NCBI GenBank assembly: GCA_937958675.1 | Contig: CALGND010000085.1 | Location: 1 to 58,670, forward strand | Reading direction: 5' to 3' | Length of the DNA: 58,670 bases | Source of the DNA: an uncultured Granulosicoccaceae bacterium | Lineage (GTDB): Bacteria; Pseudomonadota; Gammaproteobacteria; Granulosicoccales; Granulosicoccaceae | Shown: piece by piece, positions 24,613 through 33,374 of the stretch | Layout: every line of letters begins with the position of its first letter | How positions within the stretch are numbered: position 1 is the stretch's first letter | The notes under the pieces: model-generated | Told to the model about the DNA's origin: nothing | Seen by the model: only the letters and a program-made list of their open reading frames with translations | Databases searched by the model: none | Position numbers and translations under genes: made by a program

Positions 24613-26094
24613 GTGGGAACAACAGATCTAGAAAATTTTGTAAACGCAGATGGTCGCGATCAAAAAATAAAAGAAGTTCGCGCTCGGATAGATGAGCTAG
24701 GCATTGAGTATCTATACCTGCAGTTTGTTTCTATTACCGGCAAGATCATGGGTAAAGGCATACCAGCTGATCACTGGGAAACAGTTGCTTCAAAAGGTTT
24801 CCAGCTTGTTTATGGCGCTACAGTTAACTTATTCATGAACCGTGGTGGTGAATATTTGGGTTATGGTCCAGAAGCCGCGGAGCTTGTTGGTATACCTGAA
24901 CCCGATACGTTTATGCAATTGCCTTGGGATAAGCGCATCGGTCGTTTTTATTGCACGCTTTTCCGTAACCGTGAAGAGAAAGTGGATGCTGGGGCGTTTC
25001 TTACTGCCGATTCGCGTGGCAACCTACGTCGTATGCACGAAAATTTCACAGAAAAGCACAATGGCTTAAAACTACGTGTGGGTACAGAGCCTGAAATGAT
25101 GTGGCTTAAATACGATGAAAACGGTAAGCCCAAAGACGGCTACTCAAAGCCTTATTGCTATCACATCGATCAATTTGAAAGCCTACGCCCGGTGTACATG
25201 AAAGTAATGGAATATTCGCGTGCAATGGGGCTGGATATGATTCAAGGCGATCACGAAGATGCGCCTGGTCAGCTCGAACTGAATTGGATGTACGACGATG
25301 TGCTGCGTAATGCAGATCGCCTAACGACTTATCGGCAAATTTGTGCTCAGGTTGCTCGTGAATTCGGAATCTTTGCCTGCTTTATGACAAAACCGTTTGA
25401 AGGCGTGTCGGCATCGGGTTGTCACCACAACATGTCTCTATGGCATGGCGGTGAGGATCATCTAGTTAAGTGCGGTAACGATCCAGCTAACTTGCCGGGT
25501 ATGCCTGAAAACTACACGTATGTGAAAGGCGGTGAAAACACCTTTATGCCAGATGGCAGTGATCCACAAATGCCACGCCAAGCTGGCTTAGAAGCTATTG
25601 GCGGCATTGTTCATCATCTACGCGCTCTAACGGCTATTGGCTGTTCGACGGTTAACTCGTATCGCCGTTTATGGGATACCGGTTTTTGGGCGCCCGTATT
25701 TGCTGATTGGGGGTTCCAAAACCGTACAACGGGTTTACGCGTATCGGCGCCTGGTCGTTTTGAGTATCGCTCGGTTGATTCAATGGTTAATCCCTATTTA
25801 ATGGGCTCTACTATTTTGGCAGCAGCTGACGACGGCATTGTTAATAAGCTTGACCCAGGCGAGCCGGAAGAGCGCAATATTTATGACGCAATCAAAGACG
25901 GTAAAGACGTTAAAAAGCTGCCACTGACTCTGGGCGAAGCACTGGACGCGCTTGCTGCAGATGAGGTTGTTCAACGTGGAATGCCAGGTGAAATGTACGG
26001 CCTGTTCCACGAGTACAAATCAGACGAATGGGCGCGATTTAACTCATCAGTTACTGATTGGGATCACGACACCTACATGGAGTGCTTGCCGTAG
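24613..26094 (+). CDS. Glutamine-synthetase-family ligase (GlnT/GmaS-like, amine substrate unknown)
   Basis: ATP-dependent gamma-glutamyl ligase of the glutamine synthetase superfamily, 493 residues from GTG 24613, chosen for the GGAGA ribosome site six bases upstream (an upstream TTG at 24598 has none). GS signatures are visible: KLRVGTEPEMMWL (metal-binding Glu), GDHEDAPGQLELNW, the ATP/glutamate segment ASGCHHNMSLW, and NSYRRL. Adjacent GlxBCD/MgsABC genes suggest it makes a gamma-glutamylamide, as GmaS does with methylamine. The N-terminal third (GIEYLYLQFVSITGKIMGKG, NLFMNRGGEYLGYGPEAAEL) and the greater length differ from the GmaS proteins I know, so methylamine is not a safe substrate call. 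Confidence 0.85.
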   Translation: MGTTDLENFVNADGRDQKIKEVRARIDELGIEYLYLQFVSITGKIMGKGIPADHWETVASKGFQLVYGATVNLFMNRGGEYLGYGPEAAELVGIPEPDTFMQLPWDKRIGRFYCTLFRNREEKVDAGAFLTADSRGNLRRMHENFTEKHNGLKLRVGTEPEMMWLKYDENGKPKDGYSKPYCYHIDQFESLRPVYMKVMEYSRAMGLDMIQGDHEDAPGQLELNWMYDDVLRNADRLTTYRQICAQVAREFGIFACFMTKPFEGVSASGCHHNMSLWHGGEDHLVKCGNDPANLPGMPENYTYVKGGENTFMPDGSDPQMPRQAGLEAIGGIVHHLRALTAIGCSTVNSYRRLWDTGFWAPVFADWGFQNRTTGLRVSAPGRFEYRSVDSMVNPYLMGSTILAAADDGIVNKLDPGEPEERNIYDAIKDGKDVKKLPLTLGEALDALAADEVVQRGMPGEMYGLFHEYKSDEWARFNSSVTDWDHDTYMECLP

Positions 26095-26187
26095 CAAGCA
26101 GCGAAGTCGTAATTGTTTTGGTGGCCTAAAGCGTTAATGCTAGGCCACTACTTTAGATTTTATACTTAACTTAGGAGCACAAGCGAT

Positions 26188-27123
26188 ATGTGCGGAATAG
26201 CTGGACTCATACATAAGGGCAAAAGCTCCAATGTTGGTTCTGAAATGACAGCGATGTTGCAGGCCTTGAAGCACCGAGGCCCTGATTCAACTGGATATGC
26301 TGTTTATGGAGAAGCAACGGCGGGTGATTATGTCATGCGCATTAAAGTGGCCGAACGTGAAGATATGGATCGTGGTCGAGGCATCGTCGATGTATTGGCA
26401 AGTCGAATTGCAGAGATAGAGTCGATCCTTGATGAGCACAAGGCAGTGGTGAAATCCAAAGAAGAAGCAACTCCTTATGCTTTGCGTTATGTCATTACAC
26501 ATAGCGGCGATACCGAAGAGCTTGCCAAGCACATAGAAGAGGCAGATGGCGTTGAGGTATTGTCGATGGGCAACGGCCTGGAGTTGATAAAAGACTTAGG
26601 TGATGCTGCAGAGGTAGCCGACGCCTATGGGCTAAATAATTTTAGTGGCACACACGCTATTGGTCACACTCGTATGGCGACCGAATCTGATGTGGATATC
26701 CGCTCGGCTCACCCGTACTGGGCTTTCCCATACAACGACGTATCGGTTGTGCACAATGGGCAAATCACTAACTACTGGATCATGCGCCGTCAGATGGAAC
26801 GCAAAGGGCATCGTTTTATGTCTAACTGCGATTCTGAGCTGTTAGCGGTATACACAGCGGATAACTTGGCAAACGGAGTCGAGCTAGAAGAAAGCTTGAC
26901 GCGTTCCATACAAGAAATCGACGGCGTGTTCACGTATCTCGTTGCGACCAAAGATCAACTAGGCATGGCTAAAGACACTATGGCTGCAAAGCCGCTAGTG
27001 TTGTACGAAAGTGATGATCTAATCGCAATGGCATCAGAGGAAATCGCCATTCGTGCAATCCTTCCACAAGAAATAGATACAACAGATCCGTATGACGAGG
27101 AGGTGCGAGTATGGCAAGCCTAA
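26188..27123 (+). CDS. glxB: Class II glutamine amidotransferase subunit (GlxB/MgsA)
   Basis: Ntn-type amidotransferase domain of a split glutamate-synthase-like enzyme, 311 residues. The catalytic Cys is Cys2 (MCGIAGLIHKG), unmasked by Met removal; IGHTRMATESDVDIRSAHPYWAF and VVHNGQITNY are the usual substrate-binding blocks. A region of about 100 residues with Lys and Glu (residues 55-135) is inserted between the N-terminal strand and the core, as in the GlxB/MgsA group. The ribosome site TAGGAG precedes it. It overlaps glxC by 13 bases. In N-methylglutamate synthase the subunit releases methylamine or ammonia from the gamma-glutamyl donor. Confidence 0.9.
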   Translation: MCGIAGLIHKGKSSNVGSEMTAMLQALKHRGPDSTGYAVYGEATAGDYVMRIKVAEREDMDRGRGIVDVLASRIAEIESILDEHKAVVKSKEEATPYALRYVITHSGDTEELAKHIEEADGVEVLSMGNGLELIKDLGDAAEVADAYGLNNFSGTHAIGHTRMATESDVDIRSAHPYWAFPYNDVSVVHNGQITNYWIMRRQMERKGHRFMSNCDSELLAVYTADNLANGVELEESLTRSIQEIDGVFTYLVATKDQLGMAKDTMAAKPLVLYESDDLIAMASEEIAIRAILPQEIDTTDPYDEEVRVWQA

Positions 27124-27980
27124 GTGATGCAGAACTAGCTGCGATGACTCAAGAAGAACGAGTTAAAGAGCTTGGTCTGACTACAGAGCCATTGTTTGGA
27201 CGATCACTACTGATCGAATTTAACCCTGACGAAGAAGAGCGCTTTACTTATCCGTGGGCACCTGATGTTTACTACAACAAGCATGAGGAAATTGAAACCG
27301 ACGGATTAACTACGACGCAGCTTAACAACAAGCTTACGGCATTGATGGAAGAAGGCGTAGGCACGATTACGATAAAAAACCCCCGCGGCATGCACTCTGT
27401 GGGTGTTGGCATTCTTAACCGCCTAAAGCTGGTTATTGATGGCTCGCTTGGCTACTTTGCCGTTGGCCTAATTGATGGTCCTAATGTTCATATCAAAGGC
27501 CGAGTCGGTTGGTCATGTGGTGAGAATATGATGTCGGGCACGGTAGTTATTGATAAAAATGCAGGCTCAACATTTGGTGCCGCGATTCGTGGCGGCGATT
27601 TAGTGTGCAGAGGCTCGGTCGGTTCGCGTACCGGAATCGATATGAAAGGTGGCACTATTCTCGTTGGTGGTGATACTGGTGCCTTGTCCGGTTTTATGAT
27701 GCAACGCGGACGAATGGTTGTATGTGGTAACGCTGGTAAGAATTTAGGTGATTCTATGTACGACGGCACTATATACGTCGGCGGTGAAATTCAATCTTGC
27801 GGTGTGGATGCAGTCGAAGAAGAACTCACTGATTTAGACAAAGCTTGGCTAACGCGAAAGCTTCAGCAGTATCAGATGATGCCTGATAAGGGCGTTGATC
27901 ATTTTAAAAAGATCGTCTCTGGCAAGATGTTGTGGAACTACGACAACCTTGAGCCGAGCGAGAAAAAACTCATACTATAA
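27111..27980 (+). CDS. glxC: GXGXG-domain glutamate synthase-like subunit (GlxC/MgsB)
   Basis: Structural beta-helix subunit corresponding to the C-terminal GXGXG domain of glutamate synthase and to FwdC/FmdC, 289 residues. Repeated glycine-rich rungs are seen (GWSCGENMMSGTVVIDKNAGS, then GSVGSRTGIDMKGGTILVGGDTG, then MVVCGNAGKNLGDSMYDGTIYVGG). It starts inside the end of glxB (13-base overlap, with a strong GAGGAGG site) and ends ten bases before glxD. It should form a complex with the other two subunits and help line the ammonia or amine tunnel. Confidence 0.9.
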   Translation: MASLSDAELAAMTQEERVKELGLTTEPLFGRSLLIEFNPDEEERFTYPWAPDVYYNKHEEIETDGLTTTQLNNKLTALMEEGVGTITIKNPRGMHSVGVGILNRLKLVIDGSLGYFAVGLIDGPNVHIKGRVGWSCGENMMSGTVVIDKNAGSTFGAAIRGGDLVCRGSVGSRTGIDMKGGTILVGGDTGALSGFMMQRGRMVVCGNAGKNLGDSMYDGTIYVGGEIQSCGVDAVEEELTDLDKAWLTRKLQQYQMMPDKGVDHFKKIVSGKMLWNYDNLEPSEKKLIL

Positions 27981-27990
27981 CGGGGGCATC

Positions 27991-29349
27991 ATGGATCAAG
28001 TAAAAACTAAAAAAGCACTGGATCGTGACGTCAACCGACTCGGCTCGTCATTTGTATTTCCGCCACATGTTATCGACGATATTCATATCAAGTCAGAACT
28101 TGGTCGATACCGTATGCGCGGATTTTCCTTGTTTAAGAAAATTCCCCACTGGGATGATCTGACATTTTTGCCGGGTACTCTAACTCGATTCGTCATCGAA
28201 GGTTATCGTGAAAAATGCGAGACCAAAACGGTAATCGGCCCACGTGCTAAGCGGCCACTCGAGCTAGATATTCCTGTCTATATCACGGGTATGAGTTTTG
28301 GTGCTTTGTCGTTTGAAGCAAAGACGGCATTAGCCCGCGGTGCAACCATGGCTGGTACCGCAACCTGTTCTGGTGAAGGTGGCATGATTCCAGACGAGCG
28401 ACGTTATTCTTCAAAGTGGTTATATCAGGTAATCCAATCGCGATACGGTTTCAATCCTCATCACTTGATGTTGTGTGATGGTGTCGAATTCTTTATTGGG
28501 CAAGGTTGTAAAGTTGGCCTAGGTGGTCACTTAATGGGCCAGAAGGTGACTGATCAAGTTGCTGAGATGCGTTCATTACCGGCCGGTATCGATCAACGCT
28601 CGCCAGCACGCCATCCGGATTGGTTAGGCCCAGATGATCTTGCGCTAAAAATTCAAGAAATTCGTGAAGCCACTGATTGGCAAGTGCCTATACAGCTTAA
28701 GTTGGGCGCAGCCCGTGTGTATGACGATGTTCGTATGGCGGTTAAGTGCGACCCAGATTCTATTTATATTGATGGAATGGAAGGTGGCACAGGTGCAGGC
28801 CCTCACTTAGCAACAGAGGATACTGGTGTGCCTGGAATGGCGGCTATTCGTCAAGCGCGTAAAGCTATCGATGATCTTGGTAAGCGCGGTGAGGTCAGCT
28901 TAGTTTATGCAGGCGGTATACGTAATGGTGCTGATATGGCGAAAGCGATTGCACTGGGTGCTGATGCTATCGCGATTGGTCATTCTGCGATGATGGCGCT
29001 TAATTGCAACAAGGATATCCCTGAGGCTAACTACCCTGAAGAAATGGGCGTCGAAGCAGGCCATTGTTACCATTGTCATACTGGTCGTTGCCCAGTGGGC
29101 GTGGCGACACAAGATCCAACGCTGCGTAAGCGTCTTAACCCTGATGATGCAGCTGAGCGTGTTTATAACTTCTTGCACACGCTCACCATCGAAGCGCAAT
29201 TGTTTGCACGTGCTTGCGGTAAAACTAATTTGCACTCACTCGAGCCAGAAGATCTTGGCGCGTTGACGATGGAAGCATCCGCAATCGCTGGCGTACCTTT
29301 GGCCGGTACTAACCATACGGTTGGTATCGAAGACTACCACCACCTATAG
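27991..29349 (+). CDS. glxD: FMN-binding glutamate synthase-like subunit (GlxD/MgsC)
   Basis: FMN and iron-sulfur catalytic subunit of a split glutamate-synthase-like enzyme, 452 residues. I use ATG 27991 (MDQVKTKKALDRD), preceded by CGGGGG, not the longer frame that starts in glxC. The TIM-barrel FMN region (PVYITGMSFGALSFEAKTALARGA, then YIDGMEGGTGAGPHLATEDTG, then YAGGIRNGADMAKAIALGADAI) and the cluster cysteines C359, C362 and C367 (CYHCHTGRCPVG) match the family. With GlxB and GlxC it would transfer an amine from a gamma-glutamyl donor onto 2-oxoglutarate. In NMG synthase the product is N-methylglutamate; here the amine depends on the upstream ligase. Confidence 0.92.
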   Translation: MDQVKTKKALDRDVNRLGSSFVFPPHVIDDIHIKSELGRYRMRGFSLFKKIPHWDDLTFLPGTLTRFVIEGYREKCETKTVIGPRAKRPLELDIPVYITGMSFGALSFEAKTALARGATMAGTATCSGEGGMIPDERRYSSKWLYQVIQSRYGFNPHHLMLCDGVEFFIGQGCKVGLGGHLMGQKVTDQVAEMRSLPAGIDQRSPARHPDWLGPDDLALKIQEIREATDWQVPIQLKLGAARVYDDVRMAVKCDPDSIYIDGMEGGTGAGPHLATEDTGVPGMAAIRQARKAIDDLGKRGEVSLVYAGGIRNGADMAKAIALGADAIAIGHSAMMALNCNKDIPEANYPEEMGVEAGHCYHCHTGRCPVGVATQDPTLRKRLNPDDAAERVYNFLHTLTIEAQLFARACGKTNLHSLEPEDLGALTMEASAIAGVPLAGTNHTVGIEDYHHL

Positions 29350-29358
29350 GAGAGCAAC

Positions 29359-29772
29359 ATGGCTGGAACAAAATACCGTGGCTCCGAAATTGAAGATGTC
29401 GATCAGTTTAGAAAAGATGCTGGTGGCTTAAGTTCGGAGCGTGAGAAAGAAATTGGCCAGCACATCGGTTATCGCTACGATGTTAACTTAGTCCCTGATT
29501 ACAACCGGGTCACGCCATTTTTAAAAAACTATATGGAAGTCATGGGTTGGGATGATCTCAACTGGTTAGAAGATGTCCACATGGGATACGAAGATGGTAA
29601 GGCGGCGGTGTTTGATCGCAATATTAATGGTTGGGTGCGCATACCTGATTCAATTGAATTGCCTGATAATCAGCAGGATCGAGACATGATTGCAAGAGAG
29701 TTGCTAATCAAGTTTCAAATGTCTGATCGTAATCCGATGGTCACCTTACGCAAGGCTTACAAGAAGTTTTAA
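29359..29772 (+). CDS. Unknown 137-residue protein in the amine cluster
   Basis: I do not recognise this protein. It is soluble, acidic and charged, with no signal peptide, membrane segment or Cys residues. Notable segments are SSEREKEIGQHIGYRYDVNLVPDYNR, and DRNINGWVRIPDSIELPDN. A strong ribosome site (AGGAG) precedes ATG 29359, only nine bases after glxD, so it is surely co-expressed with the GlxBCD subunits. It is a candidate accessory subunit or chaperone for the ligase or synthase. It is followed by a 157-base gap containing a long hairpin. Confidence 0.8.
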   Translation: MAGTKYRGSEIEDVDQFRKDAGGLSSEREKEIGQHIGYRYDVNLVPDYNRVTPFLKNYMEVMGWDDLNWLEDVHMGYEDGKAAVFDRNINGWVRIPDSIELPDNQQDRDMIARELLIKFQMSDRNPMVTLRKAYKKF

Positions 29773-29791
29773 ATATGCGCAGGCTGCCAAA

Positions 29792-29852
29792 TATAGCCTG
29801 TCTACAAACTGAGCCAGCGCCGAAAATGAAAACGGCGTTGGCTCAGGCTATA
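29792..29852 (+). other. Long composite hairpin between the two unknown cluster genes
   Basis: An inner stem pairs 29810-29822 with 29833-29845 (13 pairs, one G-T) around an A-rich 10-base loop. An outer stem pairs TATAGCCTG (29792-29800) with CAGGCTATA (29844-29852). The two share two bases on the right arm, so they form alternatives or a bulged structure. No T-run follows. I infer an intercistronic processing or stability element rather than a terminator. Confidence 0.6.
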
Positions 29853-29929
29853 GCGCTCGACCGCGCCTGCTGTTCAAGCAGGTGTTCAATTATTGGTGTT
29901 ACCCGAATTATGAATAGTCAGGCGATAGC

Positions 29930-30523
29930 ATGAGCTCCACTTCCGTCATCGAGGTATTCGAAAAGCTTCCGAAAAATCAGGAGTTGAAGGAACAATTTCT
30001 ACGTTGGCAGTGTCGCGTCCGGCAAATCTCAATGCGTGAAACTGAAGGGCGGCCCGATGATGCTATTTCTCCTGCCGTTACCTTGCTAGGTGAAGACGAA
30101 CCAATGGGGCACATCATTACAGTATTTTCAAAATGGGGCGAATACAACAAGACGCCAGAAATGCGACAAATGGTTAAGGCCACCAATGATCCAGCCCAGC
30201 GGCGCGAAAAAGCTATTCGTTTTTTCTCAGAGATGTATTATCAGGCTCCGCGCGAATTTTCAGACGTGGTCACGGCGACTTTCATGCCAGGTTCCGAAGG
30301 GGCAAAGTCAATACTGGATGCTGGTGAATGTGAACTCCACTATGCCGCTTATAATCAAGATTATCGCGTTCACTGCAAGGTCATTGCGCTAAGCGAGCAA
30401 CACCCTTTGTATCAATCGACCTGGTGGCATAACGTCTTGTTCAATCCAGCGTTAAATCCCGATACTCAAATACTGGCTTTTGAGCCTGATTGGGATAAGA
30501 GTAGTTCTACAGCAGGGGCATAA
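29930..30523 (+). CDS. Unknown 197-residue protein upstream of the Tdm-like gene
   Basis: I do not recognise this soluble 197-residue protein. It begins MSSTSVIEVFEKLPKNQELKEQFLRWQCRVRQISMRE, has a mixed alpha/beta look, and ends with LNPDTQILAFEPDWDKSS. Two Cys are present (C33 and one in GECELHYAA) but no paired metal motif. It is four bases upstream of the DUF1989-GcvT gene, so it is translationally linked to it and may be a partner. The C-terminal half (GECELHYAAYNQDYRVHCKVIALSEQHPLYQST split here by position) is the most conserved-looking part by residue composition; that judgement is only visual. Confidence 0.78.
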   Translation: MSSTSVIEVFEKLPKNQELKEQFLRWQCRVRQISMRETEGRPDDAISPAVTLLGEDEPMGHIITVFSKWGEYNKTPEMRQMVKATNDPAQRREKAIRFFSEMYYQAPREFSDVVTATFMPGSEGAKSILDAGECELHYAAYNQDYRVHCKVIALSEQHPLYQSTWWHNVLFNPALNPDTQILAFEPDWDKSSSTAGA

Positions 30524-30527
30524 TCCT

Positions 30528-32891
30528 ATGTCAGTTTCTTCAGTACTAGAAACTCCCTACGAGCGCAGTGGTGTATTGTCCCCCGGCTTACCTATTTTGC
30601 CCCATGGCGTAGAACGACATCCGGTACCCGCAGGTGGTACTCGCGCTCTACGTATTGAAAAGGGCGATGAGTTTTCGGTGCTGGATTTTGAGGGCCTACA
30701 AGCAGCAGAGCTAACTTTTTTTGCACCTGATGGTTCTTCTAAGGCTGAATACTTTGGTGCTAAGACCACTGGCAAGCCAAGTGGTATTGCAGAAGCCTTG
30801 CAAGAAGATCAATCGGGTGCTCGTGTTGCCCATGCCCTTAAACACTCAGGTTTTGATTTAAGCAAAGCTGAGGCGGTACTGTTGTTTGGCGATGGCTCTA
30901 AGGCTGGCGATATGCAAACCTTCCACGCGCAAACAGATGGCTTATTAATTGTTTGTGCGGTAGGTAGGCAAATGTTACCCGAAGCACAAAATACAGTAAC
31001 AGACATTATTCTATATATACGCCGTGCCAATCCCAGTGAAGGTAAAGGAGGGCAAGCACCACCGGATCCTTTAGCAGACCCACTCCTTGACATCAATATT
31101 CAACCTGGTAAGGCAAGAAGCTACGTTGTTAAAGCCGGGCAGTTTGTTCAGGTGCTCGATGTGCAGGGTCGAGAGTGCTCAGATTTTCAGGCGTTTTCGA
31201 TGCGTGCACTCGACGCTGGCTTAGAGCGTGAGATAGACCCAACAACGACGCGATCGTTAATGGGATCGTTATACCCCGCGCCCGGTATTTACTCTAAATA
31301 CTACAGCGTGGATCAAGAGCCTCTGGTTGAAATTGTTCAAGACACCTGTGGCCGTCATGATACGTTTGGCTTAGCGTGCACCGCACGCTATTACGAAGAC
31401 TTAGGCTATCCAGGGCATGCAAACTGTTCTGAAAACATGAATGCTGATTTGTCGCAAGGCTACGGCATTCGTCCACGAGGTGGTTGGCCTGCCATTAACT
31501 TCTTTTTTAATACCATGCTTGATGATACTAACGCCATCGGTATGGACGATCCTTGGTCGCGCCCAGGTGATTACGTATTGCTTCGCGCATTGACCGATCT
31601 TGTGTGTATATCCACTGGCTGTCCATGCGATGTCGACCCGGCCAACGGCTGGAACCCAACTGATATACAAGTGCGTGTTTACAACGAAAACGAACCCTTT
31701 AAACAATCCATTGGGTGGCGCAAGTCTGTGGAGGGCGATGTGCAGGAAACGAAACAAACGGGCTTTCACGAGTGTTTTGCTAAACACACACGTGATTTTG
31801 TCGAATACAACGGTTATTGGCTAGCCAATCAAATGAGTAACGAAGGCGCAATTGCTGAATATTGGGCCTGTCGAGAAAAAGCCGCTGTAATGGATCTTTC
31901 GCCACTGCGTAAATATGAGGTAACCGGGCCTGATGCCGAAAAACTCATGCAACTGTGCGTGACGCGAAATATGAAAAAGCTCGCGGTGGGACAAGTTGTT
32001 TACACCGCAATGTGTTACGAGCATGGTGGCATGATCGATGATGGAACGGTGTTTCGATTAGGTGAAGATAATTTTCGTTGGGTAGGTGGTAATGACGAAG
32101 GTGGTAAATGGATGCGAGAGCAAGCGCAAAAGCATGGGTTTAATGCTTGGGTTCGTAACTCTTCGGATCAATTGTGCAATATTGCGGTGCAAGGGCCTTT
32201 GTCACGGGAGATCTTAAAACAAATTGTTTGGACGGCGCCCACACAATCTACATTAGAGGATTTAGGCTGGTTTAGGTTTGCAGTTGCTCGTTTAAATGAT
32301 TTCCATGGAGCGCCTGCAGTTGTTAGCCGAACCGGCTATTCTGGAGAATTGGGTTACGAAATATTTTGCCATCCTAAGGATGCCACGACTTGGTTTGATG
32401 CCGTGTATAAAGTAGGTGAGCCCATGGGGATGGTGCCATTGGGTTTAGCGGCACTTGATATGTTGCGTATTGAATCAGGTTTGATATTCGCAGGTTACGA
32501 GTTTTCTGATCAAACTGATCCCTTCGAAGCAGGCATTGGTTTCACCGTGCCGTTTAAAACGCAAGAAGATCACTTTATCGGTAGGCCAGCGCTTGAGCTG
32601 CGTAAAGAGAACCCGCAAAAGAAACTAGTTGGCTTAGATTTAGAGGGTAGTGTTATTCCATCTAATGGTGATTGTGTTCGTATTGGCAAAGCCCAAGTGG
32701 GTGAGATAACCTCAGCAATGAAATCACCAAAGCTTGGCAAAGTAATAGCGCTTGCGCGTATTGATGTTACGCATGCGGAAGAGGGTACGGCAATTGAAGT
32801 CGGGCAACTTGACGGCGATCAGAAGCGCCTTAAGGCAACGGTTTGTCGCTTCCCTCATTATGATCCGGATAAGTCGCGAGTTCGTTCTTAA
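30528..32891 (+). CDS. tdm: DUF1989-GcvT fusion, trimethylamine N-oxide demethylase-like (Tdm)
   Basis: Fusion of DUF1989 and a GcvT-type folate domain, 787 residues from ATG 30528 (the frame to 30480 overlaps the upstream gene). Tdm of Methylocella silvestris has this architecture and converts TMAO to dimethylamine and formaldehyde, the latter captured by tetrahydrofolate. Residues about 15-170 look like a degenerate DUF1989 copy (HPVPAGGTRALRIEKGDEF); residues about 190-400 are a complete copy with likely zinc ligands C274 and the C365-P-C367 pair. Residues about 435-780 are GcvT (AAVMDLSPLRKYEVTG, SRTGYSGELGYEIF). Other substrates that release C1 to folate remain possible. No tmm gene is in the window. 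Confidence 0.75.
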   Translation: MSVSSVLETPYERSGVLSPGLPILPHGVERHPVPAGGTRALRIEKGDEFSVLDFEGLQAAELTFFAPDGSSKAEYFGAKTTGKPSGIAEALQEDQSGARVAHALKHSGFDLSKAEAVLLFGDGSKAGDMQTFHAQTDGLLIVCAVGRQMLPEAQNTVTDIILYIRRANPSEGKGGQAPPDPLADPLLDINIQPGKARSYVVKAGQFVQVLDVQGRECSDFQAFSMRALDAGLEREIDPTTTRSLMGSLYPAPGIYSKYYSVDQEPLVEIVQDTCGRHDTFGLACTARYYEDLGYPGHANCSENMNADLSQGYGIRPRGGWPAINFFFNTMLDDTNAIGMDDPWSRPGDYVLLRALTDLVCISTGCPCDVDPANGWNPTDIQVRVYNENEPFKQSIGWRKSVEGDVQETKQTGFHECFAKHTRDFVEYNGYWLANQMSNEGAIAEYWACREKAAVMDLSPLRKYEVTGPDAEKLMQLCVTRNMKKLAVGQVVYTAMCYEHGGMIDDGTVFRLGEDNFRWVGGNDEGGKWMREQAQKHGFNAWVRNSSDQLCNIAVQGPLSREILKQIVWTAPTQSTLEDLGWFRFAVARLNDFHGAPAVVSRTGYSGELGYEIFCHPKDATTWFDAVYKVGEPMGMVPLGLAALDMLRIESGLIFAGYEFSDQTDPFEAGIGFTVPFKTQEDHFIGRPALELRKENPQKKLVGLDLEGSVIPSNGDCVRIGKAQVGEITSAMKSPKLGKVIALARIDVTHAEEGTAIEVGQLDGDQKRLKATVCRFPHYDPDKSRVRS

Positions 32892-33374
32892 GTTACTGAA
32901 TGCTGATTAGTTTTTTTGATAGAACATATTGAATAACGAGTAGTGGATAACGATATGAGTTAATAAAGTTTGTTTGACCTTGCTTTGAGCAAATCATCAT
33001 CATACAAGCGATTTCGTGCTCAATCGATCACGAGGCGTCGTAATGCCAGTTTCGTTTTATACACCCTAGATTATTCTGCCTTTACCGACAAATGTTTGTC
33101 GAAAATTCTTACTTCTTCTTCAATAATGTGTTTTTTATCATCACATTTTTCTATCGATGATTGGTTTATTTTTGGTTATCAAAAATGAACTATTGGTTTT
33201 ATTTCGGCATTACGTTAGTCTCTGGTAATAATTTTTGAGGTTAGGGGCAAACAAACTTATATGCCTTATGCGTTTGGTGTGTAAGTAGTGTTGCAAATTG
33301 AAGTTAAATGCAAAGTTAAAGCAAATTAATCTGAAGTAAAAAGCTTGAAATAAACCACTCAATTGGAGGTAACA
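32892..33374. other. 483-base AT-rich intergenic region before amt
   Basis: I see no convincing gene; a 72-codon frame at 32970-33188 lacks a ribosome site and family features. The region is AT-rich near its end. Close to amt there is a near-perfect repeat, AAGTTAAA(T)GCAAA at 33301-33314 and again at 33313-33325, a possible regulator site. It probably holds the amt promoter, suggesting amt can be transcribed separately from the upstream cluster. I found no good sigma-54 match. Confidence 0.45.

Noticed and set aside
32970..33188. 72-codon frame between the Tdm-like gene and amt
   Set aside because: No ribosome site, Ser/Phe-rich composition unlike the neighbours, and no family resemblance.
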